Below, one piece after another: positions 25,745 to 34,567 of a DNA stretch of 64,000 nucleotides (position 1 is the stretch's first letter; every line of letters starts with the position of its first letter). Source of the stretch: Parabacteroides faecalis (GTDB lineage: Bacteria > Bacteroidota > Bacteroidia > Bacteroidales > Tannerellaceae); the NCBI RefSeq assembly GCF_022809355.1, contig NZ_JAKZMM010000006.1, positions 62,001 to 126,000 on the forward strand, given 5' to 3'. The position numbers were made by a program, and so were the translations under genes. The notes under the pieces were generated by a model. The model worked only from the letters and a program-made list of their open reading frames with translations. It did no database searches and had not been told where the DNA came from.

Positions 25745-26503
25745 TCAATTATTTCCTGATTCTTTCTTTAAATATTGTTCCAAAGCAGCTGTCATGGATG
25801 GAGCTTCTGGTGTAGGAGCTTCTACGTCCAAACGTAATCCCGCATCTTTTACAGCCTTGGCTGTTGTCGGTCCGAAACATCCGATACGAATGTCTTTCTG
25901 ATTGAAATTAGGGAAATTCTTCAAAAGAGAAGAAATTCCTGCCGGACTGAAAAATACAAGCATGTCATAATCGAAACTTTCGTCAGCTTTGAAATCGTTA
26001 CTTACCGTACGATACATAACAGCCTCCGTAAAATCGATCTTTTTAGCTTCAAGTTTTAATCTCAGATCATCTTTATGAACATCTGAAACTGGAACCAAAT
26101 ATTTTTCTTTGGGGTGTTTGGCTATAATGGTAATCAAATCATCCAGTTTTCCACTGGCGCCAAAAAATATTTTACGCTTGCGATAAACAATATATTTCTG
26201 TAAATATACAGCAATTGATTCCGACATGCAGAAATATTTCATGGTTTCCGGAATAGTTACACGAAGCTCTTCGCACAAACGGAAGAAGTGATCAATACCT
26301 GTACGAGCAGTAAATACTACAGCAGAATAATCTAAAATAGATATTCTTTGCTGTCTAAACTCCTTTGATGTCAAAGGCTCTACTTTGATAAATGGACGAA
26401 ATTCGATTTCCACTCCATATTTTTCTGCTAGATCAAAGTATGGCGACTTCTCCGATGTCGGCTTGGGTTGTGATACTAATAGTCTCTTGATATTCAATGC
26501 CAT
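25745..26503 (-). CDS. hemD: Uroporphyrinogen-III synthase (HemD-like)
   Basis: HemD cyclises hydroxymethylbilane to uroporphyrinogen III in tetrapyrrole synthesis. The 252 residues show the two-lobed HemD fold signals, with SAVVFTARTGIDHFFRL in the first lobe and FSPAGISSLLKNFP plus IGCFGPTTAKAVKDAGLRLDV in the second. HemD is poorly conserved in sequence, so the assignment uses these motifs and the DUF4271-hemD neighbourhood seen in Bacteroidetes. It overlaps the DUF4271 gene by 10 nt. The other hem genes are not in the window. Confidence 0.85.
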   Translation of the reverse strand: MALNIKRLLVSQPKPTSEKSPYFDLAEKYGVEIEFRPFIKVEPLTSKEFRQQRISILDYSAVVFTARTGIDHFFRLCEELRVTIPETMKYFCMSESIAVYLQKYIVYRKRKIFFGASGKLDDLITIIAKHPKEKYLVPVSDVHKDDLRLKLEAKKIDFTEAVMYRTVSNDFKADESFDYDMLVFFSPAGISSLLKNFPNFNQKDIRIGCFGPTTAKAVKDAGLRLDVEAPTPEAPSMTAALEQYLKKESGNN

Positions 26504-27216
26504 AAAGCACTTTTCTCGATAAAGTTATACAAAAAAACAAAGCCCTTATATGCTATTAAAAGGGGCAAAATTTCATGGGCGCAAAGGTACAAACTTAAAT
26601 AGAATAAATCGAACTTTTTTATGTAAAATAAACGTATCGACTTATAAATTATTGCAAAACGGAATAGAATATAGAAAATAATGAATAAACAGACGGCCCA
26701 AAAATGATAATTCCCAAGGAAGCTCATCCCGATAATTGGAAGGTATAGGGAAATACCCCATACACTAATAAGAGAATTATATATGATAACCCATTGTCGA
26801 TAAACCTCTTGCCGACTGAAAGTATAGATAAGCAGGTAATAGATGATACGGCGTATCAGGTAAAAGACCAGCACCGATAAAAACGTAGAGACGACGACAA
26901 GTAATAGTTTTTCTTTATCTATATTGTTCAGAAATCCAAGATAGTAGGCTTCTTGTGTAATCGCTAATGAAGAAAGAGCCAGGGCTTGGAATATTAAATA
27001 GAAATGCAACGATTTACTGTAATAAATCGACAGGTCTGTATTACTGCTTTTTCCGGATGTGTTGAATCCGAGATTCCGGAATACCTTGATAAATGATTTG
27101 ACATGAATACGCGCATGGATGGCGAATAAGAAAAACAGAACAAACAGGATGGAGAACCAAACGTCTTCCATCAACTGTCCGCTCCATAAACGAATACCTA
27201 CATACCCTTCAAACAT
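26494..27216 (-). CDS. DUF4271 integral membrane protein
   Basis: The 240-residue protein is hydrophobic, with about six predicted membrane helices (for example FSILFVLFFLFAIHA, LIFQALALSSLAI, LLLVVVSTFLSVLVFYLI, FWAVCLFIIFYILF). It fits DUF4271, a family found beside hemD in Bacteroidetes. Function is unknown. It starts the DUF4271-hemD-rnpA-yidD operon and is preceded by a good -7 box. A connection to heme synthesis or membrane protein biogenesis is suggested only by position. Confidence 0.8.
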   Translation of the reverse strand: MFEGYVGIRLWSGQLMEDVWFSILFVLFFLFAIHARIHVKSFIKVFRNLGFNTSGKSSNTDLSIYYSKSLHFYLIFQALALSSLAITQEAYYLGFLNNIDKEKLLLVVVSTFLSVLVFYLIRRIIYYLLIYTFSRQEVYRQWVIIYNSLISVWGISLYLPIIGMSFLGNYHFWAVCLFIIFYILFRFAIIYKSIRLFYIKKFDLFYLSLYLCAHEILPLLIAYKGFVFLYNFIEKSALWH

Positions 27217-27241
27217 GCTGACTGATTTATAAAGTTGGGTA

Positions 27242-27249
27242 CAAAGGTA
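27242..27249 (-). promoter_or_regulatory. -7 box for the DUF4271-hemD-rnpA-yidD operon
   Basis: TACCTTTG on the minus strand matches TAnnTTTG and is 25 nt upstream of the DUF4271 ATG. Confidence 0.55.
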
Positions 27250-27259
27250 CGCTTTCCAT

Positions 27260-28273
27260 TTATACTCCGAAAGAAATCCCCATTCTTTTCCCTTGGATGA
27301 TCAGATCATGTTCCGGTGTGACGAGTTTTAATTTACCGGCAACTTCGGCTAATGGGATTGAACTGATTTCTCCGTCCTTGATACATACCATTCGTCCGAA
27401 TTGCTTGTCGGCTATCAGTTGGGTGGCATATCCACCCAGACGAGTGGCCAAGTTTCGGTCGAAAGGAGAAGGATTGCCTCCTCGTTGGATGTATCCTAAT
27501 ACTGTTTTACGGGTTTCGATACCGGTCGCTTCCTCGATTTCTTTTGTCAGGAAGTCGGTAGCCTTTCGCTTGTCAGGTAGTTTTACGCCTTCTGCTACTA
27601 CGACAATCGAGTGGGGTTTCCCTTTGCGGGCACGTTCGCGAATGGCTTCGTTGACTACTTCCGGATTGAATCCCAATTCCGGCAAAAGAATAACATCGGC
27701 TCCTCCGGCCATGCCGGCAAATAAGGCTATCCAACCGGCTTTATGTCCCATGACTTCTACCAACATGACCCGTTTGTGTGAACTGGCCGTTGAGTGCAGG
27801 CGGTCGATGGCTTCGGTAGCAATGTTTACAGCCGTATCAAAACCGAAAGTAATCTCGGTTCCCCAGATGTCATTGTCGATCGTTTTGGGTAAGCCGATTA
27901 CGTTTAATCCATGTTCAGACAATAGATTTGTCGTTTTCTGTGTTCCGTTACCACCGATGCAAACCAAACAATCCAGTCCTAATTCCTGATAGGCCTGAAT
28001 GATGCACTGTGACTTTTCCTGATCGACGGAGGTGAGCATTTCCCGAAATCCTTTTTCCCGTGAAGTTCCTAAGATGGTACCTCCCAAATTCAAGATTCCG
28101 GACAGGCTGTGTTCGTCCAATACTTCTGTGTCTTTGTTTAGCAGACCTGAAAAACCACCGTGAATGCCTATGACTTCCATCCCATAATGGGTGATGGCTG
28201 TTTTACCGACACCACGGATCGTAGCATTAATACCTGGGCAATCGCCGCCCGATGAGAGTATTCCGATTTTCAT
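27260..28273 (-). CDS. 6-phosphofructokinase (ATP-PFK superfamily, atypical motif set)
   Basis: Phosphorylates fructose-6-phosphate in glycolysis. SGGDCPGINATIRG is at the start and LPKTIDND near residue 120. The phosphoryl-donor motif reads GGNGT. By E. coli numbering the residue 104 equivalent is glycine (ATP type), while the residue 124 equivalent is lysine (PKTIDND), seen in PPi-linked enzymes and in some ATP-dependent group III enzymes. Asparagine replaces the usual Asp/Glu at 103. The ATG at 28273 is preferred over an in-frame GTG at 28297, which falls inside the -7 box. Length is 337 residues. ATP use is likely but not certain. Confidence 0.87.
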   Translation of the reverse strand: MKIGILSSGGDCPGINATIRGVGKTAITHYGMEVIGIHGGFSGLLNKDTEVLDEHSLSGILNLGGTILGTSREKGFREMLTSVDQEKSQCIIQAYQELGLDCLVCIGGNGTQKTTNLLSEHGLNVIGLPKTIDNDIWGTEITFGFDTAVNIATEAIDRLHSTASSHKRVMLVEVMGHKAGWIALFAGMAGGADVILLPELGFNPEVVNEAIRERARKGKPHSIVVVAEGVKLPDKRKATDFLTKEIEEATGIETRKTVLGYIQRGGNPSPFDRNLATRLGGYATQLIADKQFGRMVCIKDGEISSIPLAEVAGKLKLVTPEHDLIIQGKRMGISFGV

Positions 28274-28296
28274 AGAGTTATTCTTTTTGTTCTTCA

Positions 28297-28304
28297 CAAA
28301 GGTA
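28297..28304 (-). promoter_or_regulatory. -7 box for the phosphofructokinase gene
   Basis: Minus-strand TACCTTTG matches TAnnTTTG and lies 23 nt upstream of the chosen ATG. With the divergent box at 28324-28331 it forms the inverted arms CAAAGGTAA and TTACCTTTG. Confidence 0.55.
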
Positions 28305-28323
28305 AAAATAAAAGGAGAATAAT

Positions 28324-28331
28324 TACCTTTG
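28324..28331 (+). promoter_or_regulatory. -7 box for the GH3-family gene
   Basis: Plus-strand TACCTTTG matches TAnnTTTG and lies 25 nt before the ATG at 28357. It is divergent from the phosphofructokinase promoter. Confidence 0.55.
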
Positions 28332-28356
28332 TTCCCCTAGAATATAAAAATAGGCT

Positions 28357-29880
28357 ATGGATTTTCTGACAGACTTCATATATCAGTTCTTTAAGCCACG
28401 AAATAAGAGAATTGACCGATATACCATGGAAGCGGGAGACATACAAGAGCAACAGCTCCGTCGGTTACTTGAGCAGGCAAAGAACACTTCGTGGGGAAAG
28501 AAATATGATTATAAGCACGTGGCGGGATATGACGATTATAAAAACCGTTTCCCAGTACAGTGCTATGATCAGTTAAAAGGGGATATTCAACGGATGTTGA
28601 GTGGAGAACCGAATGTATTATGGCCTGGAATGGTACATTGGTTTGCAAAGAGTAGTGGAACAACCAGTGATAAAAGTAAATTTCTACCTGTTACTCCTGA
28701 AATACTGAAACAATGTCACTACCAAGGCGGCTTCGATACCGTCTGCTTATATTTGCGTAACAATCCTTCCAGCCATTTTTTCCGTCGGAAAGGTTTGATA
28801 TTGGGTGGAAGTCATAGTCCGTCTCCGATAAATGCCCAAATTCATTGCGGAGATTTGTCGGCGGTCTTGCTCCAGAACCTGAATCCCTTGGTAAATCTGG
28901 TTCGTGTACCTCGGAAAGAAATCATCCTGATGGATGAATGGGAAAGTAAGATCAAGGCAATCGTAGAAAGTACCTGGCGGGAAGATGTCAATAGTCTTTC
29001 GGGTGTTCCTTCGTGGATGTTGGTCCTGATCAAGGCAATTCTGAAGAAGAGCGGGAAGACTTATCTGACGGAAGTTTGGCCTAATCTGGAGGTGTTTTTT
29101 CACGGAGGTATCAGTTTTACTCCTTATCGGGAAGCATATAAATCTCTTATCCTTTCCGATAAAATGCACTATATGGAAACCTACAATGCTTCTGAAGGTT
29201 TCTTTGGTATTCAGGATGATCCGTCCGATCCTTCATTATTATTGATGTTGGATTATGGAATCTTTTACGAGTTTATACCAATGGCAGAACTCGACTCTGA
29301 GAATCCGTCGGTTATTCCTTTGACCGGAGTGGAAGTCGGCAAGAATTATGCAATGGTGATTTCTACGGCTGGTGGCTTATGGCGTTATTTAATCGGTGAT
29401 ACGGTTCGTTTCACTTCCGTTTCCCCGTATAAGTTTGTGATTTCAGGACGTACGAAACATTTTATCAATGCGTTTGGGGAAGAACTGATGGTCAACAATG
29501 CCGACCGGGCATTGCATGAAGCTTGTGTAGCCACAGGGGCTCGGATAAAAGAATATACGGCTGCACCTTTGTTCCTGCTTGATCGGGCGAAAGGTCGTCA
29601 TCAATGGCTGATTGAGTTTGAAAAGGCTCCAGAGTCACTCACGCAATTTGCCTCTTTGTTGGATGAAGCTCTCCAACATGCCAATTCCGATTATGAGGCC
29701 AAACGGTATAAGGAAATTTCTTTGCAGCCACTGGAGGTGATTGCTGCCCATGAAGGTTGTTTCTATCGGTGGTTGAGTAGTAAAGGAAAGCTGGGCGGAC
29801 AACATAAGATTCCCCGCTTGTCGAACGACCGGAAAATCCTAGATGAACTGTTGGTTATTAACAGGCAAATGGGAGAATAA
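28357..29880 (+). CDS. GH3 auxin-responsive-promoter-family acyl-adenylating enzyme
   Basis: The 507-residue protein belongs to the ANL superfamily branch called GH3 after plant enzymes that conjugate acyl acids to amino acids through acyl-adenylates. The nucleotide motif WFAKSSGTTSDKSKFLPVT (about residues 92-110), the middle motif METYNASEGFFG, and the C-terminal RTKHFINAFGEELMVNNADRA hinge region are all present. Bacterial members are common in Bacteroidetes and their substrates are mostly unknown. It is monocistronic, divergent from the phosphofructokinase gene. Plant-type auxin conjugation should not be assumed. Confidence 0.88.
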   Translation: MDFLTDFIYQFFKPRNKRIDRYTMEAGDIQEQQLRRLLEQAKNTSWGKKYDYKHVAGYDDYKNRFPVQCYDQLKGDIQRMLSGEPNVLWPGMVHWFAKSSGTTSDKSKFLPVTPEILKQCHYQGGFDTVCLYLRNNPSSHFFRRKGLILGGSHSPSPINAQIHCGDLSAVLLQNLNPLVNLVRVPRKEIILMDEWESKIKAIVESTWREDVNSLSGVPSWMLVLIKAILKKSGKTYLTEVWPNLEVFFHGGISFTPYREAYKSLILSDKMHYMETYNASEGFFGIQDDPSDPSLLLMLDYGIFYEFIPMAELDSENPSVIPLTGVEVGKNYAMVISTAGGLWRYLIGDTVRFTSVSPYKFVISGRTKHFINAFGEELMVNNADRALHEACVATGARIKEYTAAPLFLLDRAKGRHQWLIEFEKAPESLTQFASLLDEALQHANSDYEAKRYKEISLQPLEVIAAHEGCFYRWLSSKGKLGGQHKIPRLSNDRKILDELLVINRQMGE

Positions 29881-29943
29881 TAACAGGATATACGATTCCG
29901 ATAAACCGAATCGTATCTTCTGTTGATAAAACTTATAGGAATC

Positions 29944-29993
29944 AAAAACAAATCCAACGAGAAATGAAAACGATTCTCGTTGGATTTGTTTTT
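29944..29993. terminator. Strong bidirectional terminator after the GH3 gene
   Basis: A perfect 19-bp stem (29944-29962 with 29975-29993) has A-rich and T-rich ends (AAAAACAAATCC and GGATTTGTTTTT) around a 12-nt loop. It separates the GH3 gene from the convergent DUF1080-PHP gene. A second smaller hairpin (ATACGATTC at 29890-29898 with GAATCGTAT at 29908-29916) lies just upstream. Confidence 0.85.
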
Positions 29994-30051
29994 CAGTTAC
30001 ACCGCCTTTTTATCTAGAATGGTATATATCGGATATAAAAGGTATATATGT

Positions 30052-31491
30052 TTAGAACTTATTGTAGATAACAACCGGACGAGTCCGACGGATACTCATC
30101 GTCGGGAACCAGAGATCATCTGGTGTCAGATCGCAGGCTTGAACGGCTTCCAAGCTATATTCAAGCTTACCGAAATTAGCATCCACATTATTTGTTCCGA
30201 AAGTGAACTTGATACCTCTCTCTTTTGCCATACGGATGATTTTCAGACTGGGAATCCGATAGCGGGCATTGATCTCGAGAGCTATCTGATATTTTTGCAG
30301 AACATCCAGCACCTGATTGATTCGCTTGTCGGTCCAGTATGTATCATAGTCGGCTTGCATATCTTCGGGCAGATATGTCGGATTGGCAAAGATATCAGCC
30401 GGTTCATTCGTTAAGATCTTTACTGTTTGATCTACCAGGTGATCCATATACTGTTCTTTGCTGATTCCATCATAATGTACTTCTTCCGGGCGATAGATAC
30501 GCGAGAGACGGCCTTTGTGATCAACGATTGTCATGGCATCCGTAAAGAGATAATCGAAGATTCCTAAAGCTTCTTGCGAGAACGTTGCTGTCCATTTTCG
30601 TCCTTCTCCTTGTACTCCGCATAGGAAAGGCATGTCTTTTACCTCATCGTAGTAAGCGTAAACTTCATCGTCATTAGCCAACATACGGCCAACACCTCCT
30701 TCTCCTGCATTGGGAGCTACTCCATAGTTGATACCATAATTCATGGACATTGCCTGTGCCATTTCTTTTGTCAGTCCTCCTTTCAAGTGAACATGGTAAT
30801 CAATGACCGGGAAATCCTGTTGCTGGAATCGGATTACAGCATCCTGCTGTTCGTCTATAGCTGGCATGGTATCACATGTATTCCGGGCAGCATCCGGAAG
30901 CGGAGTAATCTGGAGATTACGGAATGATACATTTCCCTGTACACCGCATAAAGCGATGGTCCCATGGTTTAATCGTTGTCCGGCATGTTCTTCCGTCCGA
31001 TAAGGCTGAGCCGGTTCGGTATAACATACCACTGTCGTATCTTGAATAGAAACCGTTATGTTCTTTCCCCGTACGGCAATTTCGAAGGGAAACCAAGTAT
31101 TATCTTTAGCTAATGAACGATATAGATTACGAACTGAAGCCAAGCTGCCCGTTTTACGTGAACCGTCAATCGGTCCGTTATGGAAAATCACATCATATCC
31201 CGTTTTCCCGTCTGTGTGAAAACGCAATCTGGCATCTCCGTCCGATTGGGTCAGAGCTTCCCCTTTTAGGATAAAGTTCTTGTAATCCCCTTCTGCCAAC
31301 CACGATGTTCCTGCTGTAACGTTCAGTTCATTTCCCTCCAATGTTTCCTGTTGGGCATTTGTAAACCGGTCTAAAGTCTGAGTCGTACGCGACTGTGTAC
31401 AAGCGGTCAGGAATCCGATACAAGCTATTGCCACGATTCCTATCCGTTGCAGGCAGGTTATTGCCCACCCTTTGAAATAATGTCTGTTCAT
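30052..31491 (-). CDS. DUF1080-PHP fusion lipoprotein
   Basis: The 479-residue lipoprotein (signal ends FLTAC, cysteine 31) joins two domains. The N-terminal half resembles DUF1080, the laminin-G-like fold of 3-keto-disaccharide hydrolases (WLAEGDYKNFILKGEAL, DVIFHNGP, WFPFEIAVRGKNI). The C-terminal half, from about residue 230, resembles a PHP metal-dependent phosphoesterase-like fold (VIDYHVHLKGG at the start, FGTNNVDANFG near the end). Both fused activities remain unassigned; a glycoside-processing role is suggested by the neighbouring GH2 genes. It is separated from them by a terminator, so it may have its own promoter. Confidence 0.75.
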   Translation of the reverse strand: MNRHYFKGWAITCLQRIGIVAIACIGFLTACTQSRTTQTLDRFTNAQQETLEGNELNVTAGTSWLAEGDYKNFILKGEALTQSDGDARLRFHTDGKTGYDVIFHNGPIDGSRKTGSLASVRNLYRSLAKDNTWFPFEIAVRGKNITVSIQDTTVVCYTEPAQPYRTEEHAGQRLNHGTIALCGVQGNVSFRNLQITPLPDAARNTCDTMPAIDEQQDAVIRFQQQDFPVIDYHVHLKGGLTKEMAQAMSMNYGINYGVAPNAGEGGVGRMLANDDEVYAYYDEVKDMPFLCGVQGEGRKWTATFSQEALGIFDYLFTDAMTIVDHKGRLSRIYRPEEVHYDGISKEQYMDHLVDQTVKILTNEPADIFANPTYLPEDMQADYDTYWTDKRINQVLDVLQKYQIALEINARYRIPSLKIIRMAKERGIKFTFGTNNVDANFGKLEYSLEAVQACDLTPDDLWFPTMSIRRTRPVVIYNKF

Positions 31492-31583
31492 AAAAGAATT
31501 ATTTTAAGATCTGTAATAGCGTCGCAAGTTATAAATTTTTCAGATAAGTGTTCTATAATCCGGACCTGTTTCTACCAGCACCC

Positions 31584-31667
31584 AAAAAGGTAGGCATGAA
31601 TTCATCAAAAGGTAGGCATAATGATAAAAAGATAGGCATGAATTTAGAAAAAGATGCCTATCTTTTT
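31584..31667 (-). terminator. Terminator with repeated GGTAGGCAT motifs downstream of the GH2 pair
   Basis: A perfect 14-bp stem (31626-31639 with 31654-31667, AAAAAGATAGGCAT and its complement) ends in T residues on the minus strand, so it can terminate the GH2 transcript. Two further direct copies of (A)GGTAGGCAT sit at 31589 and 31611, so one stem arm belongs to a short series of repeats spaced 20-22 nt. Confidence 0.75.
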
Positions 31668-31744
31668 ATTAACGGATAGTAAAGGTTGTATGTAAACTCC
31701 TTATACTATCCTCAATTGCTTGAATAATATTGACTTACTGAAGT

Positions 31745-34549
31745 TTAATTGAATAGATTCCGAATCTCTTCAACGCTTAATGTTGTCGTTGGGGCGAAGC
31801 GGTCAGAAGTCATATAATTCAGGATACTTTGTTTGAATTGTCGGCGTGCCATACGTCCGTTTTCCGGTTTCAACAAATCGGCTCCACAGACCATCAATTT
31901 GCCATTTCCAACTTTTGCCTCAAACAATAATCCCAGTTTCCGGTTAGTAAACCAGTCGTCGATCAAATGAACAACCGGACGATATTCTGCCGGAAAATCA
32001 TCCATGACGATAGCTTCGCAGTCGCTGACAATATCCCACCACTGATAATCACTGTATTTTTCCGTTGGGAATAACGACAATGCCGGATGAGAAGGATTAC
32101 AATAAATACCTAATGTATGCGGAGCCTGTTTGTTTGTCCAGGCTGTATTCCAGAAGATACTGGAGAAACCGACTTTGATATTACCGCCTTTTTCCGGACG
32201 CAATGCACCACGGGATACACATAACAAGACATTCTCGCCTTTCTCCAGGCGGTCGATAGCCTGTTGGTCGAATACATTTGTCATATAAGGTGCATTCGTG
32301 ATTTCCTTTTCTCCTGTCGGATAGACCCAGACATGCCATTCATTATGAACTTTCGTACCTTCTATTCCCGCCGTCAAGATCAATTCCTGCGGTGTCTTGA
32401 CAGATGAAAGATCACAGATCATATTTCCAATCCAGATAGAATTGGTGACAGGCAGGTCTTTTGTCCAGGAACCTGACTGGAGAATTGTTCCTTTCTTGTC
32501 TGCCAATTTCCAGTAAATAGAAGCCGATTTTAGCGGTTCAGCACCGAAGTGAGCAAATTCCAGCGGAGCTTTCATACTTTCGTTGTTCAGATAGACCATC
32601 TTGGGTAAACGGGCCAATGGAACCGTCTGATTACAGAACATGCTGTATTCCTCACCTTCTACATATCCTTTACTTTCCCAAAAAGGATTCAGAACGCCCA
32701 CCAGTGCAGTACCTTGACCCGGAAAATCGTGTAAGTCCAGTAACTGGAATCCGGCAAATCCGGGTGTTCGTAAGGCTGCTTCAATATCTGCCTTATAGCA
32801 TAAAGTCTGTAAACGACCGGAAGCATAAAGGAATTCATCGGCCAAGTCACTCAAATGCTTTTCTGCCAAAGTCTCTTGAAAGATCTCAAAATTCTTCGCC
32901 TTTAAGACTCCGGTATATTTCTGTATTTCTTTGAAATCCGGATAAACACACCATTGTCCGATCTCATGGCTTACAGTCGGCATATCTTTCTTAATTATTG
33001 GCCAGAAATCATAATCGGTTGTCGGTGGATTGGCATTGATACGGCTTTTCAGCTCTTCACCCCAACCTTGGATACGTGGTGCTGCATGGTTCCAATAATC
33101 AGCATTGGGAACATAAGGCCAACCAGCCGCAGATGTATAAACCCGACGGTTGTCTTTCTGTTTCCAATAAGCTACCAAGTCCGACAAATACTTTTCCTGG
33201 TTGGCTCCAGAAGGTTCGTTTCCATAATTCATCAGGCAGAAAGACGGATGGTTGCCATATTCTTTCAAGATACGGTCACCTTCTTCATAGAACCATTTGT
33301 CCAAATAATCCCCGTTACCGATATTTGCCCAGCCACCGCATTCAACTTGCAAATAGACACCCATACGATCGGCTACCCGAAAAGCCGCTTCCGGCGGGCA
33401 CCAGGAATGAAAACGTACATGATTTAATCCGTAAGCCTGGCAAGCCGAATAAATCTTTTCCCAATAAGCATCATCTGTTGCCGGATAACCTGTCAACGGG
33501 AAGATACAGCATTCCAATGTGCCACGCAAGAAGATAGGCGTACCATTCACCTCAAAGCGTGTTCCGTTTGGCTTGAATTCACGCAGACCGAAATCAATCT
33601 TCTTTTCATCACTCGTTCCGTTGGGTAATGAAACGGATACTTGCAAAGTATAGACTGCCGGTGTAAATTCGGACCAAAGTTGTACAGTCTTATCCAATGC
33701 GAGGTTCGCTTCTGAAGAAACACCTTGTGCGATTGTCAACGATTCTTCCTGAGAAGCGGATACTGCCTTTCCCGACTGATTAAAAGCCTGCAGACGAACG
33801 GTTGCCTGTTGGTTGGCTGTTGCGCCGGCAAAAGCCATGCGGATACGTATCTGTTTCTGTTGAATATCCTGATAAATCTGTACATCGTCCAGATAAACCG
33901 AAGATTTCTTCTCCAGTTTGATTTGTCCGGTAATGCCATTCCAGTTACTTTGGGTGTGATCTGACACACTATGAGCATTGACTCCTACCGGGATATTTAC
34001 CTGGTTATCGACCCGAATGGTCAAAGAGTGTTTTCCCGGTTTTATTTGGTTCAGTACATATCGGTGTGGAACCAGCAACGCATTGCTCTCTCCTATCTTT
34101 TCGCCGTCAACATACACGGTCGTTTCCCAATGAGTACGTTCTAATGTCAATACCAGAGGCGCATCTTTCCAATCTGCCGGAACTACAAAATCCCGCTGAT
34201 ACCAGGCAACACCTACATAATGTTTTTCTGGATTTAACCAGAAGGGAACTTTTACATTCCCTTTTTCCCGATATTTAGCGTATTCAGGAGCTGTAAACCA
34301 AGATTGATCTACAATTTGCCCCGTCCATTTCGTATTCACATCAACATCATAACCATATCCTTGTTCCTGTAAAGAACCAGGTAGTTGGATTTTGTCTCTC
34401 AAACGGTTTCTAAACCATTCCTGTTCGATCCCTTCATTTTTCGGATCTAATTTAAAACGCCATTTGCCCGACAAATCAATGGATGCCGAAAAGGCTGTAA
34501 AACTACATAGACAGGCGAGTATCGCCCATAATAAACGGGTGTGTTTCAT
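31745..34549 (-). CDS. Secreted GH2-family glycoside hydrolase (first paralog)
   Basis: The 934-residue exported protein has a signal peptide (LLWAILACLCSFTAFSA) and the GH2 order: sugar-binding jelly-roll (SIDLSGKWRFKLDP, then LTLERTHWETTVYVDGEKIG), immunoglobulin-like domain, and TIM barrel. The acid/base glutamate is E445 in NYGNEPSG and the nucleophile is E529 in SHEIGQW, both intact. Length and layout suggest a beta-galactosidase- or beta-glucuronidase-like exo-glycosidase. The exact sugar is unknown. It begins 18 nt after its paralog's stop in the same operon and ends before a strong terminator. Confidence 0.9.
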   Translation of the reverse strand: MKHTRLLWAILACLCSFTAFSASIDLSGKWRFKLDPKNEGIEQEWFRNRLRDKIQLPGSLQEQGYGYDVDVNTKWTGQIVDQSWFTAPEYAKYREKGNVKVPFWLNPEKHYVGVAWYQRDFVVPADWKDAPLVLTLERTHWETTVYVDGEKIGESNALLVPHRYVLNQIKPGKHSLTIRVDNQVNIPVGVNAHSVSDHTQSNWNGITGQIKLEKKSSVYLDDVQIYQDIQQKQIRIRMAFAGATANQQATVRLQAFNQSGKAVSASQEESLTIAQGVSSEANLALDKTVQLWSEFTPAVYTLQVSVSLPNGTSDEKKIDFGLREFKPNGTRFEVNGTPIFLRGTLECCIFPLTGYPATDDAYWEKIYSACQAYGLNHVRFHSWCPPEAAFRVADRMGVYLQVECGGWANIGNGDYLDKWFYEEGDRILKEYGNHPSFCLMNYGNEPSGANQEKYLSDLVAYWKQKDNRRVYTSAAGWPYVPNADYWNHAAPRIQGWGEELKSRINANPPTTDYDFWPIIKKDMPTVSHEIGQWCVYPDFKEIQKYTGVLKAKNFEIFQETLAEKHLSDLADEFLYASGRLQTLCYKADIEAALRTPGFAGFQLLDLHDFPGQGTALVGVLNPFWESKGYVEGEEYSMFCNQTVPLARLPKMVYLNNESMKAPLEFAHFGAEPLKSASIYWKLADKKGTILQSGSWTKDLPVTNSIWIGNMICDLSSVKTPQELILTAGIEGTKVHNEWHVWVYPTGEKEITNAPYMTNVFDQQAIDRLEKGENVLLCVSRGALRPEKGGNIKVGFSSIFWNTAWTNKQAPHTLGIYCNPSHPALSLFPTEKYSDYQWWDIVSDCEAIVMDDFPAEYRPVVHLIDDWFTNRKLGLLFEAKVGNGKLMVCGADLLKPENGRMARRQFKQSILNYMTSDRFAPTTTLSVEEIRNLFN

Positions 34550-34567
34550 ATAAATTTGATTTTAGGG

